Part shown: piece by piece, positions 1-7,928 of the stretch
How the letters are laid out: each line of letters starts with the position of its first letter
How positions within the stretch are numbered: the first letter of the stretch is position 1
Source of the DNA: an uncultured Lachnospiraceae bacterium
GTDB lineage: Bacteria; Bacillota; Clostridia; Lachnospirales; Lachnospiraceae
Direction: 5' to 3'
NCBI GenBank assembly: GCA_910584945.1
Contig: CAJUDY010000023.1
Location: 1 to 61,862 of the forward strand
DNA: 61,862 bases
The notes under the pieces: model-generated
What the model saw: the letters and a program-made list of their open reading frames with translations, nothing else
What the model was told of the DNA's origin: nothing
Database searches by the model: none
Made by a program: the position numbers and the translations under genes

Positions 1-60
1 GGCTGCTTTAGCAGCATACCGAACCTACCGGCTTTAGCCGGTAGTGGTTCAGTTTTTGTG
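1..60 (-). repeat. Tandem TTTA/TAAA-loop hairpins, possible IS200/IS605-type right end
   Basis: Two inverted repeats lie at the window edge. The larger pairs GAAC-CTACCGGC (21-32) with GCCGGTAG-GTTC (37-50, with a 2-nt bulge) around a TTTA loop. The smaller pairs GCTGC (2-6) with GCAGC (11-15), also around TTTA. A GAACC...GGTTC stem with a short loop followed by a second small hairpin is typical of the right ends (omega-RNA 3' end) of IS200/IS605 elements. That reading on the minus strand is inference. A run of five T (53-57) after the large hairpin on the plus strand also fits a terminator for a gene left of the window. No transposase or TnpB coding sequence is visible. Confidence 0.35.
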
Positions 61-218
61 ATCTGCTCTCCCGCAATCAGGCAGTGACCGGTATAAGTTC
101 CGCCGCGGCGCCAGGAAAGATGGACCGGACGCCAGCCGGGGCGGGGAGACAGACTCACCCGTCTGGAAAACAGATCCTTCAGCGGCAAATCCTCTAACAG
201 CTCCAGGGTTTCCAGATT

Positions 219-1385
219 CTATTCCGCGAAAATCAGATCCTCGCCGTTGATCCGGATTCCGATGATGTTATCTACCTCCATCAATCTCTCAAAAGCTCCG
301 TCTGCCGTCACTGTTCCGTCCTCTTCGCCAACTGCCCAGACAGAAACCGCATCTTCCGTTTCCGCAGAACCGTTTCGGGTCAGGATGCCGTCCGGTCGGA
401 TGAAATCACCTCCGACGCCTTCTGACTCTGTCGTCCCGGTCAGATAGATCCCAAGCGGAGAAACCTGTACATTCTCCACAAATACACTTCTTTCTCCTTT
501 TTGAAATTCCTTTCCAATCTCGTATGTCCTGGACATGTCTTTCAGCTCCATCGTCCATTCCAGAGTCCACGTTCCTTCGATCCTGGTAAGCCATTCCGTC
601 TTCTCGCTGTCTGCATACACATATCCCAGATTGGTAAGCATCAGCTTTAATTCCTGCGGGCCCTCCGGTTTTCTCTGCTGTTCCAGCCCAATCCTCAGGA
701 TTACATAATACCGGTCTGGATCTTCTGCGCTTTTCTCTATGATCATGGGACCGCATCCTGTCTCCTCTCCCCCAATCCACAACTTTGCGTCCCGCCACAT
801 ATTAAAGATATCCTCATGGCCGGGTTCATTGTTCCGGGACCAGGAGACTGGTCCGTTCCAGTAGGTATGAATTTCCCGGGCAGAAGTTTCCCCGTCCGGC
901 TCCTCCTGATAGATGCCATCCGGCAGTTCAATCTCAAAACAGATGCATGCTGCCCGTCCGTCGCAGATTGCCTGCTCAGCCCGCACCGTTACTCCATGTT
1001 CGGTTACCGATACCTCTTCTTCCGAAAAATCCATCAGCATGGAAGACAGTTGATCCGGCGGAATATCCGACGGAATATCCAGAGAAAACGCCAGCTCCTT
1101 TTTCAGCTGAAAATATTCTGCCGCACTGACTGTCAGTGCAGTAAATAATGCGGCTGCAAGTATCAGAGCGCCTGTTTTCTTTCTGCTGGTCAAATGTTTC
1201 CTGCTCCTTTTCTGTTCCGCGCTTTCTTTTTGTATCTCCTCTGACGCTCTGGCAAGAATACGCTCCCTTTCGTCCTCCGAAAAGTAATCCTGCTCTGAAT
1301 CCAGCCATGCTTCATCTTCTGACACGCTTTGGGCATGCAGCTCATCTTCCGTTATACAACTGTACAATTCTGTAATCCTCCTCAT
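219..1385 (-). CDS. DUF4179-type anti-sigma factor, single-pass membrane protein
   Basis: A 388-residue protein, probably the regulator of the ECF sigma factor just upstream. An acidic cytoplasmic N-terminus of about 85 residues is followed by one hydrophobic segment (about 86-105, ALILAAALFTALTVS), then a large extracytoplasmic domain of the kind found in DUF4179 proteins. The start at 1385 is chosen because its ATG overlaps the sigma stop codon as ATGA; the open frame runs further upstream, but there it only shadows the sigma gene. Family knowledge: such two-gene pairs hold the sigma factor inactive at the membrane until an envelope signal arrives. The signal cannot be read from the sequence. 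The frame stays open for about 72 codons after the TAG stop to the window edge, without a credible start. Confidence 0.75.
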   Translation of the reverse strand: MRRITELYSCITEDELHAQSVSEDEAWLDSEQDYFSEDERERILARASEEIQKESAEQKRSRKHLTSRKKTGALILAAALFTALTVSAAEYFQLKKELAFSLDIPSDIPPDQLSSMLMDFSEEEVSVTEHGVTVRAEQAICDGRAACICFEIELPDGIYQEEPDGETSAREIHTYWNGPVSWSRNNEPGHEDIFNMWRDAKLWIGGEETGCGPMIIEKSAEDPDRYYVILRIGLEQQRKPEGPQELKLMLTNLGYVYADSEKTEWLTRIEGTWTLEWTMELKDMSRTYEIGKEFQKGERSVFVENVQVSPLGIYLTGTTESEGVGGDFIRPDGILTRNGSAETEDAVSVWAVGEEDGTVTADGAFERLMEVDNIIGIRINGEDLIFAE

Positions 1386-1936
1386 CGTTCGATCCCCTTT
1401 CTTATCAACGCTTTTCGCAATTTCTCTTTCCCCCGGTACAGGCAATTCTCCACTTTCTTGTTCGTCAGTCCCTGTCTTTTTGCAATTTCCTTTATTCGGT
1501 AAAAACCAAAATACCGAAGAATAAAAACGGAACGCTCCGGCTCTTCCAGTCCGGCGACCGTTTCGTGAAGAACCTGCTCCTTCTCCTTTTGCTCCAGCCT
1601 GTCGGACAGATCCCCTTCCATAAAAAGCAAATCCTCCTGCAGCGGAATCAGATCTTCTTTTTCCATCAGCTTTTTTCTTCTGGTCAATGCCGTCTTCCTT
1701 GCGATCCCATAGCAATAACTTTTAAATGAGCTTCCCCGGTCCGCCTGAAACCGGTCAGCCGCCCTCCAGATAGCCACCAGAATATCTGCTGCCGCTTCCT
1801 CCACATCTTCCTGCGCACAATCCCGCAGAATATTGCGGCAGATGGTCTTTATGGCTCCTTCATAAAGTTCCAGCACAGTCCGAAGGCCGCATTCCGGATC
1901 TTTCTTCAGAAGCTTGATCAACTGTCTGTCCGTCAT
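1382..1936 (-). CDS. ECF-type RNA polymerase sigma factor
   Basis: A 184-residue sigma-70 family protein of the extracytoplasmic-function type. Region 2 lies at about residues 20-85 (ADILVAIWRAADRF, then SFKSYCYGIARKTAL) and region 4 at about 130-180, with a helix-turn-helix reading RIKEIAKRQGLTNKKVENCLYRG. Regions 1 and 3 are missing, as expected for the group. The gene overlaps the downstream membrane anti-sigma gene by four bases, which implies translational coupling and fixed stoichiometry. The start is preceded by AAAAGGAGAAG. Such pairs commonly autoregulate, but I could not define a convincing ECF-type promoter upstream. Target genes are unknown. Confidence 0.9.
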   Translation of the reverse strand: MTDRQLIKLLKKDPECGLRTVLELYEGAIKTICRNILRDCAQEDVEEAAADILVAIWRAADRFQADRGSSFKSYCYGIARKTALTRRKKLMEKEDLIPLQEDLLFMEGDLSDRLEQKEKEQVLHETVAGLEEPERSVFILRYFGFYRIKEIAKRQGLTNKKVENCLYRGKEKLRKALIRKGIER

Positions 1937-2072
1937 GTTTCTTCTCCTTTTACTACTGATTTTGTAAACCTGGCTTCACTATACTGTTCTGCAATCTGAT
2001 CGTTTTTCACTCAAAAAATATATATTCTTTTCCTTTCTCCCCATTTGAAGTCAGATTCTGTGCTTTCTGCGC

Positions 2073-2100
2073 AAAAAGCATCAGCCATTTGGCTGATGCT
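2073..2100 (-). terminator. Intrinsic terminator after the DUF3788-like gene
   Basis: AGCATCAGCC-ATTT-GGCTGATGCT is a 10-bp perfect stem, followed on the minus strand by five T. It sits about 95 bases past the stop of the small gene at 2194-2607 and isolates it from the sigma operon. The rest of 1937-2193 is AT-rich, with no gene seen. Confidence 0.8.
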
Positions 2101-2193
2101 CATGAATACTGCTATTCCTAAAATACAAAAAACTGTCTTACCCTGTGATTCCTCTTTCCCTTCTGCTCCCATTCCTTCCTGGACGGCTTAACT

Positions 2194-2607
2194 CTACTTT
2201 CTGTTTGGTTTCCTTTTTATTCTCAGCAGTCTGACAAAATCATCAAACAACGAAGTGTCTGTTGGCTCAAACATCATCCATTTTCCATCATGGTACGTTT
2301 GTGTCTCGTCATAAATTCTTTGAACTTCCTCCCCGTAATTCTCTCTGTCTTTTTCAAATTTCAGACGTTCATCTTTTCCAAGGATAATCATAAATCCCAC
2401 ACAGTTTTCTCTCGCATATAAAGCGCACAGCGTTTTACCGCCCCGACGGTATTTATATTCATATGTCCATGCCTTACCGCCTTTGTTCCACAAACGGTCC
2501 ATATCATAGTTTTCATCAATCAGCGCACACAGCTGATTCCATATCTCATATAAAGATTCTCCAACCAAAGCTGTCATTTGCTCTTTATCCGGTATCCTGT
2601 CCAGCAT
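2194..2607 (-). CDS. DUF3788-like small cytoplasmic protein
   Basis: A 137-residue soluble protein without signal peptide or membrane segment. Features resembling DUF3788 are the N-terminal DRIPDKEQM..LVGESLYEIWNQL, the central TYEYKYRRGGKTLCALYARENCVGFMIILGK and the C-terminal DGKWMMFEPTD. The family has no settled function; the YKYRRGGKTLC..Y region suggests a small beta-sheet fold. The start at 2607 is preferred over the upstream in-frame codon at 2640 because AAAGAGG lies five bases before this ATG. It is transcribed alone, about 100 bases after the response regulator, and ends at the terminator at 2073-2100. The family assignment is from memory. Confidence 0.6.
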   Translation of the reverse strand: MLDRIPDKEQMTALVGESLYEIWNQLCALIDENYDMDRLWNKGGKAWTYEYKYRRGGKTLCALYARENCVGFMIILGKDERLKFEKDRENYGEEVQRIYDETQTYHDGKWMMFEPTDTSLFDDFVRLLRIKRKPNRK

Positions 2608-2706
2608 AATATCCTCTTTCACCGCCGGAGCGCATCCCACCCCGCCGTCAGCTCCCTTTTCCTGCCTGTTGCCTTAAATATCTATTTTGTGCTAAAAGGC
2701 GTCCTT

Positions 2707-3393
2707 TTATATTGAATCACCTGTCTCAAATTTATACCCAAGCCCCCATACCGTCCTGATCATCTCCCCCTTATCCCCCAGCTTGCTCCGCAGCTTTTTC
2801 ACATGGGTATCAATGGTCCTTGCGTCTCCAAAATAGTCGTAATTCCACACATGGTTCAGGATCTTCTCCCGAGACAGAGCAAGACCCTGATTCTCCATAA
2901 AATACGTCAGAAGCTCGAATTCCTTATAGCTGAGCTCCACGTCCTTTCCGTCGATCAGCACCTGGTGAGCCGCCTTGTTCAGCTCGATTCCCCCTGCCGT
3001 GATCACATCCTCGCTGGCAATCCGGCCGGTCCGCCTGAGGATCGCCTCCACCCTTGCCACCAGAATCTTGGGGCTGAAAGGCTTCGTGATGTACTCGTCC
3101 ACTCCCAGTTCAAATCCCTGCAGTTCATCCTGCTCGTCGCTCTTGGCCGTCAGCATGATCATCGGAACTTTCGAATATTGGCGGATCTCACGGCATACCT
3201 GCCATCCGTCCATTTTCGGCATCATAACATCCAGAATCACAAGCGCGATCTCCTTATCCGCAAAAAAAAGATCCAGCGCTTCCTCTCCGTCTCCCGCTTC
3301 CAGCACTTCGTAATTCTGCTTCACCAGAAAATCCCGCACCAGTTTGCGCATGCGGCTTTCATCATCCACTACCAATATCTTCCGCTTTTCCAT
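2707..3393 (-). CDS. OmpR/PhoB-type response regulator without adjacent kinase
   Basis: A 228-residue two-domain regulator. The receiver (about 1-120) has the acidic pair DD at 10-11, the phospho-acceptor Asp55 in VILDVMMPKMDG, the conserved Thr in MLTAKSD and Lys in TKPFSP. The C-terminal winged-helix DNA-binding domain (about 130-225) ends with RTIDTHVKKLRSKL and VWGLGYKFE, typical of the OmpR family. The start at 3393 follows AGCGAGGA and gives the canonical MEKRKILVVDDE; the open frame extends 12 codons upstream without support. No histidine kinase gene is adjacent. The nearest kinase is the hybrid enzyme at 4511-7051, separated by a gene on the other strand, so partnership is only a hypothesis. 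Confidence 0.92.
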   Translation of the reverse strand: MEKRKILVVDDESRMRKLVRDFLVKQNYEVLEAGDGEEALDLFFADKEIALVILDVMMPKMDGWQVCREIRQYSKVPMIMLTAKSDEQDELQGFELGVDEYITKPFSPKILVARVEAILRRTGRIASEDVITAGGIELNKAAHQVLIDGKDVELSYKEFELLTYFMENQGLALSREKILNHVWNYDYFGDARTIDTHVKKLRSKLGDKGEMIRTVWGLGYKFETGDSI

Positions 3394-3565
3394 CTCTGCA
3401 ATCCTCGCTATTGTATGAATTATCATCATTATAACAGGAAATTATGTTTGATTTGTGAACAAAAAGTTCCTTTTACGTTATATTTTCCCAAAAACAGACG
3501 ATATATTATAATAATATCATTGCGATTTATCGTCATCCACGCCGGAAGCAAGGAGGTGTATCCCT

Positions 3566-4462
3566 ATGATCAACATGACCATGATGACGTCCATGAATAC
3601 CTATACCCGGAATATGAAAATGCAGATGAAGTGGCAGCAGCGGAAGACGTCCGGCAACTACGCTGGCGGAGATCCGGACAAAAAGATTTCCTCCGAAAGT
3701 CTCCGCACCGATCGTCCCACAGACGCTTCCGATTTGTTAAAGACGCTCAATACCTCTTCGGTCTCCCGGGAGCAGATTGACGCCAAGATGCGTTCCGGAA
3801 AGCGGCTGAGCGCCGCAGAGATGGAATATCTGAAGGAAAATGATCCCCAGACCTACCAGAAGGCAAAAGCCATTGAGATGGAGCGGGAAGCCTACGAGCG
3901 GGAGTTAAAGCAGTGTAAGACCAAAGAAGAGGTACAGCGGGTCAAGCTGAGCCATGCCGCCGCTTCCATGGCTTCCGTCAAGAATATTGAGACTGATCCT
4001 CACATTCCAGAAGGCGCCAAACTCGGTCTCATGATGCAGGAGCTTGCCAAAACCAATGCCTTAAGCGATGTCGAACAGCAGTTTGTGAAGAGCGGCGATT
4101 ATCAGGCTCTGCCAAGCGAAGAAGAGCGCCGCAGAGCAGAAAAAGACTTAAAAGAAGCCGAAGAAGCCGAGAAAGGCATCGAGGACCGGACGGACGACAC
4201 GCCGGAGGAAGCAACCGACGCCGTGAACGAAAAGGCCGCCAAAGAAGCGGTGGAAGAAAAATCCAGCCTGGAAGAAAAGACTCCCTCCAAAGCCGAGATC
4301 AAAGCCGCCAAGGAGGCCGTATCCGGCAGAAAAATAAGCCGCATGGAAGCAGAAGTCACCCCGGAAGCCCGCAAGGTACGCCGCGCCAAAGCCCAGGCCG
4401 CTTACGCCCAGAGTTCTTTTACCGGAAGTTCTTCCAGTACCATCGACGTCAAAGCGGAATAA
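3566..4462 (+). CDS. Charged, mainly helical protein of unknown function
   Basis: A 298-residue soluble protein with no signal peptide and no recognised domain. The N-terminus is rich in Met, Thr and Asn (MINMTMMTSMNTYTRNMKM). The middle and C-terminal thirds are very rich in Glu, Lys, Ala and Arg and should form long helices or coiled coil (EEERRRAEKDLKEAEEAEKG; AKEAVEEKSSLEEKTPSKAE). The tail is Ser/Thr-rich. An AGGAGGTG site eleven bases before the ATG supports this start. It is transcribed alone, divergently from the response regulator and convergent with the hybrid kinase, ending at the shared terminator. I do not assign a function; cytoskeletal, sporulation or phage-derived roles are all possible. 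Confidence 0.7.
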   Translation: MINMTMMTSMNTYTRNMKMQMKWQQRKTSGNYAGGDPDKKISSESLRTDRPTDASDLLKTLNTSSVSREQIDAKMRSGKRLSAAEMEYLKENDPQTYQKAKAIEMEREAYERELKQCKTKEEVQRVKLSHAAASMASVKNIETDPHIPEGAKLGLMMQELAKTNALSDVEQQFVKSGDYQALPSEEERRRAEKDLKEAEEAEKGIEDRTDDTPEEATDAVNEKAAKEAVEEKSSLEEKTPSKAEIKAAKEAVSGRKISRMEAEVTPEARKVRRAKAQAAYAQSSFTGSSSSTIDVKAE

Positions 4463-4481
4463 ATTGTTCTTTACTTACAGA

Positions 4482-4511
4482 AAAGAGCGCCGGTAAAACC
4501 GGCGCTCTTTT
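4482..4511. terminator. Bidirectional intrinsic terminator
   Basis: AAAGAGCGCCGG and CCGGCGCTCTTT form a 12-bp stem with a short A-rich loop, with A-runs on the left and T-runs on the right, so it can terminate both the unknown gene (plus) and the hybrid kinase (minus). The last T overlaps the kinase stop codon region. Confidence 0.85.
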
Positions 4512-7051
4512 TACGCTTCCTCGATATATTTTTTCAGCAGACGCATCACTTCCGACACATCGATGGGCTTGGCCACATGGGCGTTCATCCCGCAGTCCAG
4601 ACAGCGCTTGACGTCTTCTGAAAAAGCGTCGGCGGTCATGGCGATAATCGGAATCTTCGCATCCTTCCTCCTGAGCCCCCGGATCGCCCAAGCGGCTTCA
4701 TAACCGGTCATCACCGGCATCCGGATATCCATAAGAATCGCATCGTAATAACCTTCGTCAGACTTCTGGAACATCTCCACGCAGATCTGACCGTTTTCCG
4801 CCCGCTCCAGCTCCAGGCCTTCTTCTCTCAGCAGTTCTTCCGCGATCTCCCAGTTCAGATCATTGTCCTCCGCCAGCAGAATTCTCTTACCCGGCAGTCG
4901 TATCTCCTGTTCCCAGGCTTCGGAACGCTCTTCCTTCTCTCCGGCGTACTTGCGGAGTCCATAATACAGGGTGGATTTAAACAACGGTTTCCCGATGAAT
5001 CCGTTGACCCCCGCCTCCTTTGCGTCTTTTTCAATCTCGCTCCAGTCGTAAGCGGAGATCAGAAGGATCGGGACCTCTTCTCCCAGATGCTTTCGAATCT
5101 CCCAGGCGGTCCGTACCCCGTCCATCCCCGGAAGCTTCCAGTCCAGAAGAATGATATGGTAATCCTGGTGCTCCCTGTGGCGCTTTTGTACCATTTCCAC
5201 CGCATGCTCTCCGTCCAGCACCCATTCCGCTTTCACACCAATGGTATCCAGCGCGTCCACCGTGCTTCTGCAAAGCTGTTCGTCGTCGTCCACCACCAGC
5301 ATATTCCAGTCCGGCAAAAACATATCTGCTTCCGCCGTATCCGCCTGCTCCAAATCCAGAATGACATGGAATTCGGAACCCTTGCCCTGCTCGCTGGTCA
5401 CTTCCACCGTGCCGCCCATGGCGTCCACGATATATTTTGTGATCGCCATGCCAAGTCCCGTCCCTTGAGTCTTGCGCACACGGGCACTGTCTTCCCTGGT
5501 AAACGATTCAAAGATCTTCTCCTGGAATTCCGGCGCCATACCGATCCCGGTGTCCTTCACCCGAAGATGTATGCGGACATAGGCGCTTCCTTTCAGAGAA
5601 GGTTCCTCGCAGACTGATACCTGGATCGTCCCCCCTTCCGGGGTAAACTTGATCGCATTGGACAAAAAGTTCAAAAGTACCTGATTCAGTCGTACACTGT
5701 CACAATATACATTTTCGGTAAAAATATCATGAATAAACACATCAAACTTCTGATTCTTCGCTTTGACCTGAGGCTGAACGATATTCACAATGCCTTCCAT
5801 CACTTCCCGAAGGGACATCAGATCCATGTTCAGCGTCATCTTTCCACTCTCGATCTTGGACATATCCAGCACGTCGTTAATCAGTCCCAGCAAATGTTTG
5901 CTGGACATCGTAATCTTTTTCAGGCAGCTCTTCACCTGCCGCTGATCGTCGATATTCGCCGTGGCGATGGCCGTCATACCCACGATGGCATTCATTGGCG
6001 TCCGAATGTCATGACTCATGTTGGAAAGGAATTCACTTTTCGCCTTGTTGGCATAGACCGCCTCTTTACGCGCCTCGTCCAGCTCTTTTAACTGCTTTCT
6101 TGTCAGCCCAAAATATTTAAAAAAGATGAAAAGCAGGCTTAAGAGAACGATCCCGCAGCAGCCCATGGCAAGGATACTCCATCGGTTGCTCAGATTTTTG
6201 ACCGACTCATCCAAAGAACCATAAGGAAGAATGGTCACCAGGTACCATTCCGAATACGGCAGCGCCGTGCAGTACATATGCCGTCTTTCATCGCCGACCT
6301 GCATGACCCGGGAATACTCCTGACCGGATTCCATGGCTTCTGCCAGCTCTTCTATATATTGCTCTTCATTCTCCCCGCCCAGTTCACGAAAAATCGACCG
6401 TATCCGGTCAAAATAGTTATCCCGATACGCGTCGCCGCCCCGGATCACAAAACTTCCATCCTTGCGGATGATATGGGAATACACCAGGGATTCTTCTTCG
6501 TCCAGGAACAGCACATTTTGGATATAGGAAGCTGGAACGCCGGCCACAAGTGCCACGCTCTCCCCTCCCTCCATGGGATACGCAGCCGGCACTCCAAGCA
6601 GCACCACCCGCTCTCCGGACGCGCTGTTTCCCACTGCGATCTTACATTCCCCTTTATCCAAGGAGGCCCGAAAAGGAGCCGGGTCCAGCACTTCCATCGG
6701 CTCTCCATAAAGTGTATCAAAGGCTCCTTCCCCTGAATAAAAAGCCAGGTAGTCAAAATCTCTTACCTCCGCACTGTACGCAAGCTGCCCCCGCAGTACA
6801 TCCATCCCCGCACTTTCGGGCGGATTGTCCCTTGCAATCGAACTCACCTGGGACAGCCGAAGCTCCACCGTTGTCGCAAAATGCATGGAGATCCGCTCGT
6901 TCATCCCGGACATATAGATTGTCCCGATATCACGGATAGTCGCCGAACTCATCCGATCCATATATACCGTCATAAAGCTGAAGATAAGCACGCACAAAAG
7001 CGACACCAAAGCAAGACTGACCTTCAGAAACCTTATCGGACTTTTTTTCAA
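4511..7051 (-). CDS. Hybrid sensor histidine kinase with two receiver domains
   Basis: An 846-residue membrane kinase. Order: transmembrane helix (about 8-30), extracytoplasmic sensor of roughly 260 residues (probably Cache-like), second transmembrane helix (about 293-313), short coiled coil, HisKA with His347 in SNMSHDIRTPMNA, HATPase_c (N-box LLNFLSNAIKFT, G1 DTGIGM, G2 GTGLGMAI), first receiver (phospho-acceptor Asp637 in LLDWKLPGMDG), second receiver (Asp775 in LMDIRMPVMTG). All catalytic residues are present. The next upstream gene encodes a free Hpt protein, completing a His-Asp-His relay of the BarA/LuxQ type. The final response regulator is not encoded next door; the OmpR-type gene at 2707-3393 is one candidate. 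The signal is unknown. Confidence 0.92.
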   Translation of the reverse strand: MKKSPIRFLKVSLALVSLLCVLIFSFMTVYMDRMSSATIRDIGTIYMSGMNERISMHFATTVELRLSQVSSIARDNPPESAGMDVLRGQLAYSAEVRDFDYLAFYSGEGAFDTLYGEPMEVLDPAPFRASLDKGECKIAVGNSASGERVVLLGVPAAYPMEGGESVALVAGVPASYIQNVLFLDEEESLVYSHIIRKDGSFVIRGGDAYRDNYFDRIRSIFRELGGENEEQYIEELAEAMESGQEYSRVMQVGDERRHMYCTALPYSEWYLVTILPYGSLDESVKNLSNRWSILAMGCCGIVLLSLLFIFFKYFGLTRKQLKELDEARKEAVYANKAKSEFLSNMSHDIRTPMNAIVGMTAIATANIDDQRQVKSCLKKITMSSKHLLGLINDVLDMSKIESGKMTLNMDLMSLREVMEGIVNIVQPQVKAKNQKFDVFIHDIFTENVYCDSVRLNQVLLNFLSNAIKFTPEGGTIQVSVCEEPSLKGSAYVRIHLRVKDTGIGMAPEFQEKIFESFTREDSARVRKTQGTGLGMAITKYIVDAMGGTVEVTSEQGKGSEFHVILDLEQADTAEADMFLPDWNMLVVDDDEQLCRSTVDALDTIGVKAEWVLDGEHAVEMVQKRHREHQDYHIILLDWKLPGMDGVRTAWEIRKHLGEEVPILLISAYDWSEIEKDAKEAGVNGFIGKPLFKSTLYYGLRKYAGEKEERSEAWEQEIRLPGKRILLAEDNDLNWEIAEELLREEGLELERAENGQICVEMFQKSDEGYYDAILMDIRMPVMTGYEAAWAIRGLRRKDAKIPIIAMTADAFSEDVKRCLDCGMNAHVAKPIDVSEVMRLLKKYIEEA

Positions 7052-7094
7052 CTCACCATTACCTCCTTAGTCATACAGATCTCATAAGGACTTC

Positions 7095-7457
7095 TCAGCT
7101 TTCACTTTCTGACTCCAGTATCCGGATTGCATTCACGGTCTGCTCATAATCTCCCTTCACCTTCTCTACCAGTTTCTCCACTCCGTCCATGGAACCGCTC
7201 CGAAGCGCATCCGTCAGGCGGCTGCTGGAATCTCCAAGCTTTGTAAATCCCAGATTCTGGCAGACGCCCTTGATCGTATGCGCCGCGCGAAAAGCCTCCT
7301 CGCCGTTCTTTTCCTCCAACGCGGTCAAAAGTCCCTGATAGCTTGCGTCGTTTAAAAATTTCAACACAAACTTCTTAATCATCTTCTCACTGCGCAGGCG
7401 GGAAGCCACGCCCTCATAGTCCCCTTCCAAAGCTTTGTAACACTCTTGTAAACTCAT
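7095..7457 (-). CDS. Hpt-domain phosphotransfer protein
   Basis: A 120-residue protein consisting of one Hpt four-helix bundle. The phospho-accepting His60 lies in the canonical AFRAAHTIKGVCQNLGF. It would carry phosphate between the receivers of the hybrid kinase and a final regulator. The start at 7457 (MSLQECYKALEGDY) is chosen because AAGGAGAG lies just before it; the open frame continues 14 codons upstream without a better site. The kinase gene begins 43 bases downstream on the same strand, so the two are most likely one transcript. Confidence 0.88.
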   Translation of the reverse strand: MSLQECYKALEGDYEGVASRLRSEKMIKKFVLKFLNDASYQGLLTALEEKNGEEAFRAAHTIKGVCQNLGFTKLGDSSSRLTDALRSGSMDGVEKLVEKVKGDYEQTVNAIRILESESES

Positions 7458-7613
7458 ATTTTTCTCTCCTTCTTGTTCTCTCATTTTCAGGAAACCCATC
7501 CTCTGCTCCCTATTATATCACATGATTGAGAAATAAGGAAATAGAAAAGCCACGATCAGACAGAGAATCGCAAAAGAATCTTATAAAATATTCACAAAAA
7601 TTCTCACAGTATA

Positions 7614-7641
7614 TTGCAAAACATCAGAAAAGTGCTATAAT
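7614..7641 (+). promoter_or_regulatory. Sigma-A promoter of folT, extended -10
   Basis: TTGCAA (7614-7619), a 16-base spacer, and TATAAT (7636-7641) preceded by TGC, i.e. an extended -10. Transcription should start near 7648, about 15 bases before the THF aptamer. Confidence 0.8.
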
Positions 7642-7660
7642 GAGAGACAAGTAAATAATA

Positions 7661-7762
7661 GCGAAGTAGAATCTCACGCGTTAAGTGTCCGTGGATGGGG
7701 AGTTGTCACGGGACGAAAAGCCGAAGGGCTTACGATGTTTGATTCGCACCCGTTGCTACATA
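7661..7762 (+). ncRNA. THF (tetrahydrofolate) riboswitch aptamer
   Basis: The segment carries the conserved core of the THF riboswitch: CGCGTTAAGTG near its 5' side, then GGATGGGGAGTTGTCAC, a GACGAAAAGCC...GGGCTTACGATG arm, and the closing 3' side GATTCGCACCCGTTGCTAC. The closing stem pairs GTAG (7666-7669) with CTAC (7756-7759) and GAATC (7669-7673) with GATTC (7741-7745). The aptamer binds reduced folates, and the next gene encodes a folate ECF transporter S-component, which is the classic target. Control is probably translational, because no terminator is obvious; CCTCC (7889-7893) can pair with the folT Shine-Dalgarno GGAGG (7914-7918). Confidence 0.85.
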
Positions 7763-7928
7763 TGAGTACATCTCAGATGTGGTGCCTGAAAGATATTATT
7801 TATGTTGTAACTGGTTTCGCCGTATTCTGGTTTCCGGCGAACGTATCATTTCAGTGGAGGAGTGATCCTCGGCCAAAGGAAGGATTTTCCTCCCGACCCT
7901 GCATTTCATCTATGGAGGTGTATTTTTT

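Larger units (their letters stand above)
7458..7928. other. Long intergenic region: promoter, THF aptamer and structured leader
   Basis: These 471 bases lie between the divergent Hpt and folT genes. They hold about 150 AT-rich bases upstream of the Hpt gene, a consensus-like promoter (7614-7641), a THF riboswitch aptamer (about 7661-7762), and a further 165-base leader with a long imperfect hairpin (7786-7854) and a possible sequestering of the folT ribosome-binding site. An open frame crossing the leader (7735-8016) is not considered a gene. Confidence 0.8.

Noticed and set aside
219..1715. The anti-sigma frame starting at 1715
   Set aside because: The first 110 codons only shadow the sigma gene; the ATGA overlap at 1385 is the natural start.
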